64,000 nt of DNA from UBA2365 sp964594045 (GCA_964594045.1 CAZQKR010000010.1:1-64000), one strand, 5' to 3'. Positions 18,864 through 28,451 are shown, counted from the stretch's first letter. Notes: generated from the sequence alone by a model not told the origin. Translations and numbers: made by a program.

Positions 18864-19211
18864 TCAACCGGGAACAGCCGGCACTTCAATCTTCAGATTG
18901 CCCGTGGCGTGACTGAAAGTCAGGTTCAGGAAAACAGTGCATTCAACACTTGAGTGCAGATCATTTGCAGGCATCTCGGGCAATTGGATGATCCCGGAAA
19001 GATCCTTGTGCAGGGATTCCACGTAACGCTCTTCCACGTTGATCTTCAGGCTGATCGCCATATCTGAAAACATGTGGAAATCATCGATATAGCCGTTTTG
19101 ATTGATCGCATTTTCAATATCAAATATGCTTGAATGACGGTCTCCCCGGCAATATCCCTTCCAGTATAAATGTTTCCTGCCTGAAGAGAATATTTTAAAG
19201 AAGTTTTCCAT
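18864..19211 (-). CDS. Hypothetical protein, 115 residues
   Basis: Not recognised. A soluble protein without signal peptide. Two halves are visible: an N-terminal part with RKHLYWKGYCRGDRHSSIFD, and a C-terminal beta-rich part (SLKINVEERYVESLHKDLSG, VECTVFLNLTF, GNLKIEVPAV). It shares strand and spacing with the DUF4177-like gene. A stress-response or small-molecule-binding role cannot be inferred. Confidence 0.5.
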   Translation of the reverse strand: MENFFKIFSSGRKHLYWKGYCRGDRHSSIFDIENAINQNGYIDDFHMFSDMAISLKINVEERYVESLHKDLSGIIQLPEMPANDLHSSVECTVFLNLTFSHATGNLKIEVPAVPG

Positions 19212-19289
19212 AATCGTGAGATTTGATCCAATTATTGTAACAAATTTTCCAATCCCAAAATTCAGTTTTGAGCTATTTTGTGGATTGAA

Positions 19290-19345
19290 TGACTATCTTT
19301 TTTCCACAAATGACTCAAATGTTTCCACAAATTGACTCAAATAAG
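19290..19345. repeat. CCACAAATGACTCAAAT short interspersed repeat
   Basis: TTTTCCACAAATGACTCAAA followed by TGTTTCCACAAATTGACTCAAATAAG, two copies of CCACAAAT-GACTCAAAT. Related motifs occur at 2653-2700, 3430-3510 and 10470-10490. It sits in the 261-bp gap downstream of uvrC. Confidence 0.6.
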
Positions 19346-19472
19346 TTCAGGATGGATGGACACTGAAATCAAGTAACCGGAAATTTTATACAGTCCCGAC
19401 GATAAATGTCGGGATTTAAATTTGCTCAGATCAGGTATGGATTGTTTTCATCTTTTAGGTTCAGGAAACTGA

Positions 19473-21305
19473 TCATTCTTCCTCGTCCAGTATCAGTGGT
19501 TCAGCCATCTGCTCAAAATGATGTCTGATCTTTACCGCCAGTGCAGGCCCGATCACCAGGCTCAGATCTTCTTCACCCGCCATCATGACGCGTTCAGCTG
19601 ACTTGAAATGGCTGAGGAGTTTAGCGGTTGTTTTGGCTCCAACTCCGGGAATGTCCGAGATGGTCGTACGGAGACTGGCATTGGACCTTTTGAGCCGGTG
19701 GAAAGTGATCGCAAAACGGTGCGCTTCGTTCCTGATCTGCTGGATCAGTTTAAGCGATTCGGATTTTTTATTGATGTGCAAAGGAATGGGATCTTCCGGA
19801 AAATAGATCTCTTCGAGTCGCTTGGCGATACCGACCACTTTGAGTCTGCCTTCAATACCTAGTTTCCGGATGCTGTTCATGGCTGCGCTGAGTTGTCCCT
19901 TACCACCGTCGATGACTACCAGTTGCGGCAAAGGCTGATTTTCCTTCAGCATCCTGCTGTAACGTCTGAAGACGATCTCTTCCATGGAAGCAAAGTCGTT
20001 AGGTCCTTCCACTGTTTTGACATTGAAGTGCCTGTAATCGCTTTTACTCGGTTTTGCCTGCCGGAAAACCACACAACTCGCCACCGGATGGCTACCCTGG
20101 AAATTGGAGTTGTCAAAGCACTCAATGTGAAACGGCACTTCATCCATGTGCAGATCCGTCTGTAGCGTCCGCAGTATCCGCTCAGCAGGTGTCTGGGATT
20201 TGACTTTGCTCGCTTCTGTTTTCTTGGCCTGTAATAAATAATAACGGACATTTTTAACAGACATATCGAGCAACTGCATTTTATCACCGATTTTTGGCAC
20301 CGTCACCCGGATATCAGGATCTTCCAATGTCAGTTTGAACGGCACAATGATCTCCGGAGCGATGCTGTTGTATTTTTCCCTCAGTTTGCTGATGGCATAA
20401 CGAAGGATATCCTTTTTGTCATCCGTCAGGTTTTTGGTGATCTCGGCCGTTTCGGATTGGATCAATGAACCCTGAACGATCTTCATAAAGTTGACGAAAG
20501 CAGTTTTTTCGTCTGTTTCTATGGAAAAAACATCCAGATCTTCGGTTTTTGAACTCAAAACAGTCGATTTTGACTGGTAATGGTCAAATACTTCCAGTTT
20601 TTCCTTCCATTCCTGTGCCTGCTCAAAGGCAAGGTTTTCAGCATATTGATGCATTTGCTCTGCAATATAGTCCTTTACATTTTTAAAATGCCCGCGAAGG
20701 ATGTTTTTGATCTGAAGTATCTTTTCTTCGTAATTTTCTACGGTTTCCAGGCCGGCGCAAGGCCCTTCACAGTTTTTAATATGGTATTCCAGGCACACTT
20801 TGAATTTGCCGGACTCGATGTTGCTTTCGGACAGGTTGAGTTTGCAGTTGCGCAAGGGGAACAATCTCTTGATCAGGTCAATGAGGATATTTGCCCGGTG
20901 TTTGGAAGTGTACGGACCGAAATACACCGAACCATCGCGAATGACCTTGCGGGTGAATTCCACCCGGGGAAAAGGCTCTTTGCGAATGCGGATGTATACA
21001 TAAGTTTTGCCGTCCTTGAGCATGACATTATAACGCGGCTGATGTTTTTTGATCAGGGTGCTTTCCAGCAAAAGCGCATCGTGTTCCGTATGCACTACGG
21101 TAAATTCAATACTGTCGGCATTTTTGACGAGCAGTTTGGTTTTGTGAGAATCGATGGTTTTGTTGAAGTATGAACTGAGGCGTTTTTTCAGGTTTTTTGC
21201 CTTGCCCACATAGAGTATTTGTCTTTCTGAACCCAGGAATTTATATATCCCGGGCTCTTCCGGAATACCCGGCAAAATATCCTTCCTGAAATGGTCCTGC
21301 GTCAT
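19473..21305 (-). CDS. uvrC: UvrABC excinuclease subunit C
   Basis: 610 residues, the normal length. An N-terminal GIY-YIG nuclease domain (PGIYKFLG and YVGKAKNLKKRLSSYF within residues 18-50) makes the 3' incision. A UVR-type helical segment lies around 205-240. The C-terminal RNase H-like endonuclease half has the motifs ECFDNSNFQGSHPVASCVVF and VVIDGGKGQLSAA. Tandem helix-hairpin-helix motifs follow (TISDIPGVGAKTTAKLL). It performs dual incision in nucleotide excision repair with UvrA and UvrB, which are not nearby. A TACTTTTG box lies at 21325-21332 upstream. Confidence 0.97.
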   Translation of the reverse strand: MTQDHFRKDILPGIPEEPGIYKFLGSERQILYVGKAKNLKKRLSSYFNKTIDSHKTKLLVKNADSIEFTVVHTEHDALLLESTLIKKHQPRYNVMLKDGKTYVYIRIRKEPFPRVEFTRKVIRDGSVYFGPYTSKHRANILIDLIKRLFPLRNCKLNLSESNIESGKFKVCLEYHIKNCEGPCAGLETVENYEEKILQIKNILRGHFKNVKDYIAEQMHQYAENLAFEQAQEWKEKLEVFDHYQSKSTVLSSKTEDLDVFSIETDEKTAFVNFMKIVQGSLIQSETAEITKNLTDDKKDILRYAISKLREKYNSIAPEIIVPFKLTLEDPDIRVTVPKIGDKMQLLDMSVKNVRYYLLQAKKTEASKVKSQTPAERILRTLQTDLHMDEVPFHIECFDNSNFQGSHPVASCVVFRQAKPSKSDYRHFNVKTVEGPNDFASMEEIVFRRYSRMLKENQPLPQLVVIDGGKGQLSAAMNSIRKLGIEGRLKVVGIAKRLEEIYFPEDPIPLHINKKSESLKLIQQIRNEAHRFAITFHRLKRSNASLRTTISDIPGVGAKTTAKLLSHFKSAERVMMAGEEDLSLVIGPALAVKIRHHFEQMAEPLILDEEE

Positions 21306-21728
21306 AAACTCACGATATTTTTTTCAAAAGTAATGATTGTATGGGCAAAAAGGGCGTTTTTATTTCAGATTTGAAAATTCGACAATTTGAAAATTCGAAG
21401 ATTCGACAATTTGAAAATTCGAAAATTCGCGACACGACGATGAATATCGTGATCTAATTCAGATTGGTGAAAACACCAACAAAGGTGAAAATCATGAACT
21501 CGATTTCCTTAGTTTTCGGATTCGTCATTCCCGATGCTCTTTAAACTCGAGCCCTACGTTCATTCTTCAGCCGGGACAGGTCGGGACAGGTCCGGCCATG
21601 AGCCGGAATCCCGTTTTCGCAGTCACTCCGATAACGGGATTGGGGGTCAGACCCGCAGTGACGCAACGGAAGAAAAGAAAAGTATATCAAGTAAAGGTAC
21701 TGTTAATGATTCACGTTTTTTTTGTTAC

Positions 21729-21813
21729 CGCAGATCTCGCAGATCAGCCCAGAAATTAACTTCCTGATCAGAAAACAGATCAGCGAAAATCTGCGGGATC
21801 TGCGGGAAAATCC
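21729..21813. repeat. Interspersed hairpin-forming repeat, copy 2
   Basis: CGCAGATCTCGCAGATCAGC at the left and GATCAGCGAAAATCTGCGGG plus ATCTGCGGGAAAATCC at the right; the ends are inverted copies. Same element as 3032-3119, three bases shorter, with most positions identical. Confidence 0.75.
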
Positions 21814-21848
21814 ACGTCACAAATTCAAAAAGAAAATATTTGGTTCCG

Positions 21849-21979
21849 CTCCGGAAAGGTTTTACACTCTGAATCCCCTTAATTGTGGACTTTTAATTTA
21901 CAGGTTTTCAACCGTTTACATTTAGGGGTTGGTGCGAAAAAATCAAAAACCAACAAATTGGTTTCTTCATAGGAGCCTC
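21849..21979. mobile_element. Decayed relative of the 14339 MITE-like element
   Basis: Retains GCTCCGGAAAGGTTTT at the left, GTGGACTTTTAATTTACAGG and TTTTCAACCGTTTACATTTA internally, and AAAACCAACAAATTGGTTTC with TAGGAGCCTCAG at the right, in the same order as the complete element. The 25-bp duplication is missing. Confidence 0.55.
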
Positions 21980-22087
21980 AGATTTATGTTAATCCAGCAT
22001 GTAAAGAAGATCATACTGAACTATTTTTCGGTTTGAATAAGATTTATTCTCTAATCTTGCGTAAAATTGTGGCGTCAAAAGAGCAAC

Positions 22088-22915
22088 ATGGAATTTCTCA
22101 GCAATAAAAAACAACAAAAAACCAAAATTGAGCCGGAAAAGGAGATGAGTTTCCTCGAACACCTGGAGGAGCTACGGATGCACATCATTCGTTCGGCGCT
22201 TTACATCCTGGTGGTGGCGATCGTAGTTTTTCTTGCCAAGGATTTCGTGTTCAACACCATCATTTTCGGTCCGCTTTCCAAAGACTTCATCACCTTTCGG
22301 ATCCTGTGCAGTTTTGGTGATCTGCTTTGTTTTGAACCACCGGATATGCCTTTGATCACCAGGGTGATGGGCGAGCAGTTCCTGGTACACATCAGGGTCT
22401 CCTTCTGGCTGGGATTCATCGTTGCATTTCCACTGGTCCTGAGAGAGATCTGGATGTTTGCTGCACCCGGATTGTATCCAAAGGAAAAAAAAGTTTCCAA
22501 AGGATTTTTTTGGATCACATCAGGTTTGTTCATATTTGGTGTACTATTCGGCTACTTCATCATGGCTCCTTTTGCCATAAAATTCCTGGGTGAGTATTCC
22601 GTGGGTGATTTTGCAACAACCTCTCCTACCCTTTCTTCCTACATCGGATATATGACCATGTTCACTATACCCACAGGTATTGTTTTCGAGCTGCCTGTAC
22701 TCGTGTACTTTCTGGCCAAACTTGGCGTGATCGGTCCTCAGATGATGAGAACATACAGAAAGCATGCGATTGTGGTGATTGCAGTGGTTGCCGCAGTGAT
22801 CACTCCGCCGGATGTGATCACCATGATGCTGATCGGTATCCCAATTTACCTGTTGTATGAGATGAGTATTTTGGTTGCCCAAAATGTGGAAAAAAAATCT
22901 AAACAGAAAGCATAA
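22088..22915 (+). CDS. tatC: Sec-independent protein translocase TatC
   Basis: Core membrane subunit of the twin-arginine translocase, which binds RR signal peptides and recruits TatA. The 275 residues contain the conserved MSFLEHLEELRMHIIRSALY N-terminus, six membrane helices, and the motifs FPLVLREIWMFAAPGLYPKE and VVAAVITPPDVITMMLIGIP. The frame is open from TTG 22067, but ATG 22088 gives the usual N-terminus with a short basic lead. tatA/tatB are not in the window. The next gene begins three bases after the stop, implying co-transcription. Confidence 0.96.
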   Translation: MEFLSNKKQQKTKIEPEKEMSFLEHLEELRMHIIRSALYILVVAIVVFLAKDFVFNTIIFGPLSKDFITFRILCSFGDLLCFEPPDMPLITRVMGEQFLVHIRVSFWLGFIVAFPLVLREIWMFAAPGLYPKEKKVSKGFFWITSGLFIFGVLFGYFIMAPFAIKFLGEYSVGDFATTSPTLSSYIGYMTMFTIPTGIVFELPVLVYFLAKLGVIGPQMMRTYRKHAIVVIAVVAAVITPPDVITMMLIGIPIYLLYEMSILVAQNVEKKSKQKA

Positions 22916-22918
22916 TCC

Positions 22919-23398
22919 ATGCAAAAGACCATAAGATTGAGTTCCAACTGGACGATCATTCTCAGGATCGTCATCCCTGTGATCTGGCTGAGCTTTTTTG
23001 CCTCACTACTTGCTGCAAGCTTACTGAGCAATGCCATCGAAGTGCCACAGGTGGCCAATAATGCTTTCCGGATCAATATCGGCATCTTCATCCTGAGCGG
23101 CCTGATATTTTTCTATTTCACGCTTTTTCGGATCAAAAGGGTGGATGCTGATGGCCAACACATTTTTGTTTCAAATTACTTCAAAACCGTCAGATATACG
23201 CTGGACTCCGTAAAAGAATTTGAGATTTATGACCATTTGCTGTTCAAAGGAGTACACATTCACCTGCATGAAAAAGGGCGTTTTGGTAAACGGATCATCA
23301 TGCTGCCCAAAATGGAACATTTCAATGTTTTCATCGAAGAAACCGGACAACAGGACAAAGTAAAGGAAGCCGGCAATAAGCAGAAAAAAACAGACTGA
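22919..23398 (+). CDS. Membrane protein with PH-like cytoplasmic domain
   Basis: 159 residues. Two hydrophobic segments (about 12-37 and 50-70) are followed by a soluble beta-rich domain: RIKRVDADGQHIFVSNYFKT, LDSVKEFEIYDHLLFKGVHI, KRIIMLPKMEHFNVFIEE. This resembles small bacterial PH-like domain proteins that follow two membrane helices. No catalytic residues. It starts three bases after tatC, so it is probably co-expressed; a link to Tat function is only suggested by position. The C-terminal tail is charged and rich in Lys. Confidence 0.7.
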   Translation: MQKTIRLSSNWTIILRIVIPVIWLSFFASLLAASLLSNAIEVPQVANNAFRINIGIFILSGLIFFYFTLFRIKRVDADGQHIFVSNYFKTVRYTLDSVKEFEIYDHLLFKGVHIHLHEKGRFGKRIIMLPKMEHFNVFIEETGQQDKVKEAGNKQKKTD

Positions 23399-24015
23399 TC
23401 CTGTTGACTATCCCCTTTGCGCTGAAAAAATGCAGAAGGTCATCAGGGCAAGTAAACCTGTTTTCAACTCACCCTGATTTATAAAGTTTCCTTCACTGCA
23501 AGTTTATATTTCGGATGTAAGCCAAGCTTTTTTCCGAAAAACTTTCTGAATCATTTCACGCCGTTTACGCAAAATCAGGTTGTATGTTATTTTGAGTGGA
23601 TTTTAGTTTAAAATGATCAATAAGTGTATTTGATCATGTGATTTCTGACAAACTTCGTGGAATAGCCAAAAAAAGTTCCACAAAGCATGAAACAGAATTG
23701 AAATCCTCGAAGTTTTTATTTTTGAATCTCCAAAAATTTATTTTAAAACTAAAACAAATTATTCCCTTCATGATCTTTCTTCCTTCAACTTGCAACTTTA
23801 TGGAACAGCTGTATTTTGTATTCCTTTGTTAATCCAGGCGAGATTTGATCAAATGCATTTGGAACAAATCAACATTGAACCCAAAATCATCAATCGAAAT
23901 CATACCTTTCCTGTATCAAATGATCCGGCAAGATTATGTAAAACCTTATAAAAAATTACAATTAATTTTATTGCATATTTTTATACATTATAAATAATTG
24001 TAATATATTTGCGAT
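23399..24015. other. Intergenic, no gene recognised
   Basis: A 617-bp AT-rich stretch. A possible 64-residue frame at 23638-23832 lacks any recognisable feature. Only the amidase -7 box at the right edge is notable. Confidence 0.6.
24004..24011 (+). promoter_or_regulatory. -7 box directly upstream of the amidase
   Basis: TATATTTG (TAnnTTTG form) ending four bases before ATG 24016. There is no clear TTTG at the usual upstream distance. The position implies a very short or absent 5' leader. Confidence 0.5.
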
Positions 24016-25260
24016 ATGAAAAATGTACTGATCATATTGTTGATGTTTTTGGCAACTGGTTTTGCATCAGGGGCCAGGTGGGCAACAGACCGTGCAGAAG
24101 ACCCTTTTTTCTTTAAGGTAACCGCAGAACGGGGTGATGGAATGTATACCCTTTTCCGCAAATACAAGCTCGAACCAACGAGCTGCAATATTCAGAAGTT
24201 TTTGGAACTGAACGGACTGGAGTTAAATCAAAACCTGATCGAAGGCAGGTCATACCAGTTGCCCATATTGATTTACAATTATGACGGAGTCAGCATACGC
24301 AGCAGCATAGGAGATACGGATTTTGATAAAGCAAAGAGGATCCAGTCTTACAACGAATATATCCTGGCGCAAGGCTTAAGAAAAACGCATTATGTGGACT
24401 CCAGGATACTTTGGGTACCATACAATGAAATCTATTGTGAAGAGAAAAGGGCTAAAAGCACTGAATTGCCTGAGAAAAAAGTTGTGACAGAAGAGCCTGC
24501 AGGCAAAAAGGAAATCAAAGGATATGTGGATGAGCCATTGTTTGGTGAAGATTACTCCAGAGTTCCAATCGAAGATTTTGTCCTCAAAAACAAAGTGTTC
24601 TATGTGATCAGCGGCCATGGTGGACCGGATCCGGGCGCCATTTGTACCGATGCCCCAAAAATGATGTGTGAGGATGAATATGCCTATGACGTTGCCTTGC
24701 GGCTGGCAAGGAACCTGATGCAACATGGTGCGACGGTGCATGTGATTGTCCAGGATAAAAACGATGGTATCCGCAATGAAAAATACCTGGATTGCGACAC
24801 GGATGAGAAAACCATTACCGGCAAAACGCTCCCGATCAACCAGAAAAAAAGACTCAAACAAAGGGTGGATATCGTTAATGAATTGTATGCCGAACACAAA
24901 AAAGAGGGTATAAAAGACCAGGTGATGATCTCCATACATGTGGACTCGAGGAGCACCGGTACACGTCAGGATGTTTTCTTTTACCATGCTGAAGGTAGTA
25001 AATCCGGGAAAAAAACTGCCAATATCATCCATGAAACTTTCGACATGAAATATGAGCAGTTCCAGAAAGGACGAGGGTATAAAGGATTTGTTGAAGCAAG
25101 ACCATTGTATGTACTGAAATATTCCCATCCGACTGCGGTCTTTGTTGAACTGGCCAATATTAAAAATAAAAACGACCATCAGAGACTTATTCTCGATACC
25201 AACCGGCAGGCGATCGCCAACTGGCTTTTTGAAGGGTTAAGAGACTCTGTGTTAAAATAA
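24016..25260 (+). CDS. Exported N-acetylmuramoyl-L-alanine amidase (Amidase_3)
   Basis: A 414-residue periplasmic hydrolase that cleaves the amide bond between MurNAc and the stem peptide. A signal peptide (1-19) precedes an N-terminal LysM-like region (ERGDGMYTLFRKYKL ... LNGLELNQNLIEGRSYQLP, 38-85). The Amidase_3 domain (about 192-410) shows the zinc ligands His201 (ISGHGGPDPGA), Glu219 or Glu221 (CEDEYAYD), His308 (ISIHVDSR), and catalytic Glu378 (VFVELANIKN). The middle (145-180) is a charged linker. It is monocistronic, with a weak hairpin after the stop. Confidence 0.88.
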   Translation: MKNVLIILLMFLATGFASGARWATDRAEDPFFFKVTAERGDGMYTLFRKYKLEPTSCNIQKFLELNGLELNQNLIEGRSYQLPILIYNYDGVSIRSSIGDTDFDKAKRIQSYNEYILAQGLRKTHYVDSRILWVPYNEIYCEEKRAKSTELPEKKVVTEEPAGKKEIKGYVDEPLFGEDYSRVPIEDFVLKNKVFYVISGHGGPDPGAICTDAPKMMCEDEYAYDVALRLARNLMQHGATVHVIVQDKNDGIRNEKYLDCDTDEKTITGKTLPINQKKRLKQRVDIVNELYAEHKKEGIKDQVMISIHVDSRSTGTRQDVFFYHAEGSKSGKKTANIIHETFDMKYEQFQKGRGYKGFVEARPLYVLKYSHPTAVFVELANIKNKNDHQRLILDTNRQAIANWLFEGLRDSVLK

Positions 25261-25268
25261 ACTTTTTT

Positions 25269-25285
25269 CCCGGTTTTGATCCGGG
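25269..25285 (+). terminator. Weak hairpin after the amidase gene
   Basis: CCCGG-TTTTGAT-CCGGG, a 5-bp GC stem eight bases past the stop. No strong T-run follows (TACTTTAATT). Confidence 0.4.
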
Positions 25286-25879
25286 TACTTTAATTGGTTA
25301 TGTGTAAATTTTGATGGTGCATCTTAGAATTCCAATATTTCATAAAGGAGCTGTTTCCCAATAGATTTATTTGTGGATAAAGGTTCTTTTACCTCATTGG
25401 AACATAGAAACATAGAAGCACATAGCGCATTTTTTACAGTGCCTGCCAAAGTTCGCCAACACGATCAACATATTTATTTGACACAAAAAAAAATTATCAG
25501 AGAAAAGAGCCACCTTACCCAATACATTAATACCACGAAGTGGTTTAATCTTTATAGCAATGCCATGACCAGGAAAAAACAATATTAACTCTAAGACAGT
25601 ATTACATCACCATCTATACAGATTTTGACAGTTTAAGGCGCGAAATCCAACTTCCAAACGTTAATTGGACAATATTTACAAGCCCAACGGCCAAAAGCGA
25701 CGTCGATGAGCATATACCTGAACTTTTCCGGAGGAAATTTTTCAATAATTGACAAAATTACCCGAAAAATGATCAAAAATTCTTGATTGAGGTTAAGAGT
25801 CAAAAACTTGTGAACCAGAATAATCACCATTATTTTGTAAAAGCTTAACTGTTTTTTTATACCAATAACAAATTAATTG

Positions 25880-25887
25880 TAACTTTG
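25880..25887 (+). promoter_or_regulatory. -7 box for the bamD operon
   Basis: TAACTTTG seven bases before ATG 25895, matching TAnnTTTG exactly. The expected TTTG about 19 bases upstream is not clear (a T-run is present). Confidence 0.55.
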
Positions 25888-25894
25888 CGCGCTT

Positions 25895-26725
25895 ATGAAA
25901 TTCAGAATACTTTTTTTGGTTGTCATTGCCGTCCTTTTCATGGCAGTTATGAATTCCTGCAAGTCAGAATTCGAAAGGGTCAGAACCAGCAATGACCCCG
26001 TATTACTGCTTGAACAGGCCAATAAATATTACGACAGCGGGAAGTATCTCAATGCGCAGACATTGTACGATATTGCTATACCTTATTACAGGGGAAAAGC
26101 AGAGTCCGAGGATCTGTTTTACCGTTATGCATATACCTATTATCATACTGAAGACTATATACTAGCCGCGCATTATTTTAAAAATTTTGCCAGTTCATTC
26201 ATCAACAGCAGTAAAAGAGAGGAAGCCGCCTATATGAGCGCATATTCTGAATACCTGATGTCACCTATCCCTGCGTTGGATCAAACTTACACACACAAAG
26301 CCATTGAGTCCCTGCAGCAGTTTGTCAACACATATCCCAATAGTGACAAACTGGAAAACTGTAATAAACTTTTGGATGAATTGAGGCTAAAACTGGAGGC
26401 AAAATCATTTTCAGAAGGCATGCTGTACTTCAGGACGAAGCAATATGTTTCGGCGGTGACCTCATTTGAAAATATGCTTAACGACTTTCCTGAATCAGCA
26501 AGAGCGGAAGAAGTAAGATACCTGGTGGTTCAGGCAAGTTATCTGTATGCGATCAACAGCATTTATGACAAGCGGGAAGAAAGATTAGGCGAAGCCAAAA
26601 CTAAATTTAACGCATTCGTCAGACGTTATCCCAACAGCCGGTTCAGTTCCAAAATCAATAAAATAGGTCTTGAAATTGACAAATTATTAAATAATTATAA
26701 GCATGGCAAAGGACATCAAAGCTAG
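25895..26725 (+). CDS. bamD: Outer-membrane assembly lipoprotein BamD
   Basis: A 276-residue lipoprotein with a signal sequence ending in lipobox MNSCKS (Cys22). Five TPR-like repeats follow (ANKYYDSGKYLNAQTLYDIA, YRYAYTYYHTEDYILAAHYF, QQFVNTYPNSDKLENC, YFRTKQYVSAVTSFENMLND, FVRRYPNSRFSSK). BamD works with BamA to insert beta-barrel proteins in the outer membrane. The operon bamD-rpoZ-coaBC-DUF4835 is characteristic of Bacteroidota and confirms the call. The end overlaps rpoZ by 23 bases in another frame. Confidence 0.93.
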   Translation: MKFRILFLVVIAVLFMAVMNSCKSEFERVRTSNDPVLLLEQANKYYDSGKYLNAQTLYDIAIPYYRGKAESEDLFYRYAYTYYHTEDYILAAHYFKNFASSFINSSKREEAAYMSAYSEYLMSPIPALDQTYTHKAIESLQQFVNTYPNSDKLENCNKLLDELRLKLEAKSFSEGMLYFRTKQYVSAVTSFENMLNDFPESARAEEVRYLVVQASYLYAINSIYDKREERLGEAKTKFNAFVRRYPNSRFSSKINKIGLEIDKLLNNYKHGKGHQS

Positions 26726-27068
26726 AGTACAGGGTCAAAACCCAAATATTCAACCGCAGAACATGGAAAATTTTATCGGAAAGGATAAAATCAACAGTAT
26801 TTATGAAGCCCTTGCAGTGATCGGTAAGCGTGCTGATCAGTTGGCTCTCGACCTCAAACTTGAGCTGAAAAACAAATTGGATGAATTTACGATCCATCAG
26901 GATACGATTGAAGAGATCATTGAGAATAAGGAACAGATTGAGATCACCAAGTTTTATGAAAAACTCCCCAATCCGGCATTGATCGCAACACAGGAATTTT
27001 TTGACGGGAAAATCCAGTATGAATACAGGGACGACGAAGGAAATGTGATCGAATACAAAAAATTCTGA
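26703..27068 (+). CDS. rpoZ: RNA polymerase omega subunit family protein
   Basis: A 121-residue protein of the Bacteroidota-type omega family: the conserved core INSIYEALAVIGKRADQLAL (residues 34-53) corresponds to the omega helix that latches the RNA polymerase beta' subunit. The C-terminal part (70-121) is an acidic extension typical of this phylum. The ATG lies inside the end of bamD (23-base overlap), so translation is coupled. The start is supported by MAKDIKARVQGQN and the conserved order with coaBC. Confidence 0.88.
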   Translation: MAKDIKARVQGQNPNIQPQNMENFIGKDKINSIYEALAVIGKRADQLALDLKLELKNKLDEFTIHQDTIEEIIENKEQIEITKFYEKLPNPALIATQEFFDGKIQYEYRDDEGNVIEYKKF

Positions 27069-27084
27069 AGTTCAATCATCTTGG

Positions 27085-28296
27085 ATGGATGTATTGCAAG
27101 ATAAAAAAATTCTGCTGATCGTAACGGGCAGTATTGCAGCCTACAAGAGCGCAGTTTTGGCCCGCCTGCTGATCAAAGCCGGTGCTGAAGTTCAGGTGAT
27201 CATGACTCCTGCATCCACAGAGTTTATTTCACAGTTGACGCTTTCCACCCTTTCCAAAAAAACTGCCTACCTGGATATGATGGACCATGGTCAATGGAAT
27301 AGTCATGTTGACTTTGGGCTATGGGCAGATGTAATTCTCGTAGCGCCTGCCACTGCCAACACCATTGCGAAGATGGCCGGGGGAATAGCTGACAATTTAG
27401 CTTTATGCGTTTATCTTTCTGCTAAATGTCCTGTCCTGGTTGCACCTGCCATGGACCTCGATATGTGGAAGCACCCGGCAACACAGCGAAATATTGAGAC
27501 GCTCGAACAGTACGAAAACACGATCATTCCGGTTGGGTCCGGAGAATTGGCCAGCGGATTGAGCGGAGAAGGCAGAATGGCAGAGCCGGAAGAGATCATT
27601 TCTTTTCTCAGTGACTTTTTTGAAAAAAAAAAAGATGATCTGACAGGTAAAAGAGTACTCATCACTGCAGGACCTACCTTTGAAGCCATTGATCCTGTCC
27701 GGTTTATTGGAAATCACAGTTCAGGTAAAATGGGACTGGAAATAGCAAAGGAATGTTTTGACCGGGGTGCCCTGGTCGACCTGGTGATCGGTCCTAATCA
27801 ACTTGACATTCCACAAGGTATAAGCATCAGAAAAGTGGTTTCGGCAGCCCAGATGGCAGAACAGGTTTTTAGTCTTCAGAACGAAACAGATATCTTCATT
27901 TTTTCAGCTGCCGTGGCTGATTATACGCCTGCTTCGGTATCAGTTACGAAAATCAAGAAAAAAGAGGACGCCTGGGAACTGCATTTAAAAAAGACAACCG
28001 ATATAGCGGCTAAGGTCGGAGCCGAAAAAAAAGACAACCAGATTTTGGTTGGTTTTGCTTTGGAAACTGATCAGGAAATTGAAAATGCAGCAGGAAAGAT
28101 GCACAAAAAACATCTGGACCTGATCGTTTTAAATTCCTTGCAGGATGAAGGTGCGGGTTTCAGACTTGACACCAATAAAATCAGTATTCTACACCGTAAA
28201 AACAATAAGATTGAACATTTTGAGTTAAAGTCTAAAACTCTGGTTGCAAAGGATATCGTTGACAGAATTGTTGATCTGATACCAGTCAAAAGCTGA
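27085..28296 (+). CDS. coaBC: CoaBC, phosphopantothenoylcysteine synthetase/decarboxylase
   Basis: A bifunctional enzyme of CoA synthesis. The N-terminal CoaC flavoprotein domain (1-185) has GSIAAYKSAVLARLLIKAG, the active-site His in SHVDFGLWADV, PAMDLDMWKHP (Asp replaces the usual Asn of PxMN, as in many Bacteroidota) and GSGELASGLSGEGRMAEPEE. The C-terminal CoaB domain (190-403) starts KRVLITAGPTFEAIDPVRFI and has GNHSSGKMG and VGFALETD. Length 403 is normal. It is the third gene of the bamD operon. Confidence 0.96.
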   Translation: MDVLQDKKILLIVTGSIAAYKSAVLARLLIKAGAEVQVIMTPASTEFISQLTLSTLSKKTAYLDMMDHGQWNSHVDFGLWADVILVAPATANTIAKMAGGIADNLALCVYLSAKCPVLVAPAMDLDMWKHPATQRNIETLEQYENTIIPVGSGELASGLSGEGRMAEPEEIISFLSDFFEKKKDDLTGKRVLITAGPTFEAIDPVRFIGNHSSGKMGLEIAKECFDRGALVDLVIGPNQLDIPQGISIRKVVSAAQMAEQVFSLQNETDIFIFSAAVADYTPASVSVTKIKKKEDAWELHLKKTTDIAAKVGAEKKDNQILVGFALETDQEIENAAGKMHKKHLDLIVLNSLQDEGAGFRLDTNKISILHRKNNKIEHFELKSKTLVAKDIVDRIVDLIPVKS

Positions 28297-28309
28297 TCTT
28301 ATGATCAGC
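28292..28309 (+). terminator. Perfect hairpin at the end of coaBC
   Basis: GCTGATC-TTAT-GATCAGC, a 7-bp perfect stem overlapping the coaBC stop codon. There is no T-run afterwards, so it may be a weak terminator or mRNA-stabilising hairpin before the next gene. Confidence 0.45.
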
Positions 28310-28451
28310 ATCAAGTGCTGAAAACGTGATTAAAAGGAGAGTATTCTGACGATGGTTGATATAATGAGAATTAGAGTATCATTCAAACTCTTAAAAATAA
28401 GCAGGCAGAATACTATATTACTGTTTTGATAAAAAATTGAAAGGAAGCTTT

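Larger units (their letters stand above)
21306..22087. other. Repeat-rich intergenic region upstream of tatC
   Basis: About 780 bp without a gene. 21366-21430 is a run of AATTTGAAAATTCGA-like units in near-tandem; similar text occurs at 2795-2835 and, reversed, at 14585-14630. The hairpin repeat (21729-21813) and MITE relic (21849-21979) follow. TAATCTTG near 22051 is a possible weak tatC promoter box. Confidence 0.65.
25261..25894. other. Intergenic between amidase and bamD
   Basis: A 630-bp stretch. It has repetitive text such as GGAACATAGAAACATAGAAG at 25399 and the palindrome ACCACGAAGTGGT near 25532, the latter echoed as CACGAAGTGGTGGG near 30821. The open frames at 25373-25588 are not convincing. 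Confidence 0.6.

Noticed and set aside
20580..21173. 197-codon plus-strand ORF within uvrC
   Set aside because: Antisense shadow of uvrC coding sequence.
24376..25179. 267-codon minus-strand ORF inside the amidase gene
   Set aside because: Antisense shadow; the plus-strand frame carries all zinc ligands of Amidase_3.
25373..25588. 71-codon ORF before bamD
   Set aside because: Made of repeat-like text (ACATAGAAACATAGAAGCAC, ACCACGAAGTGGT) seen elsewhere; no protein features.
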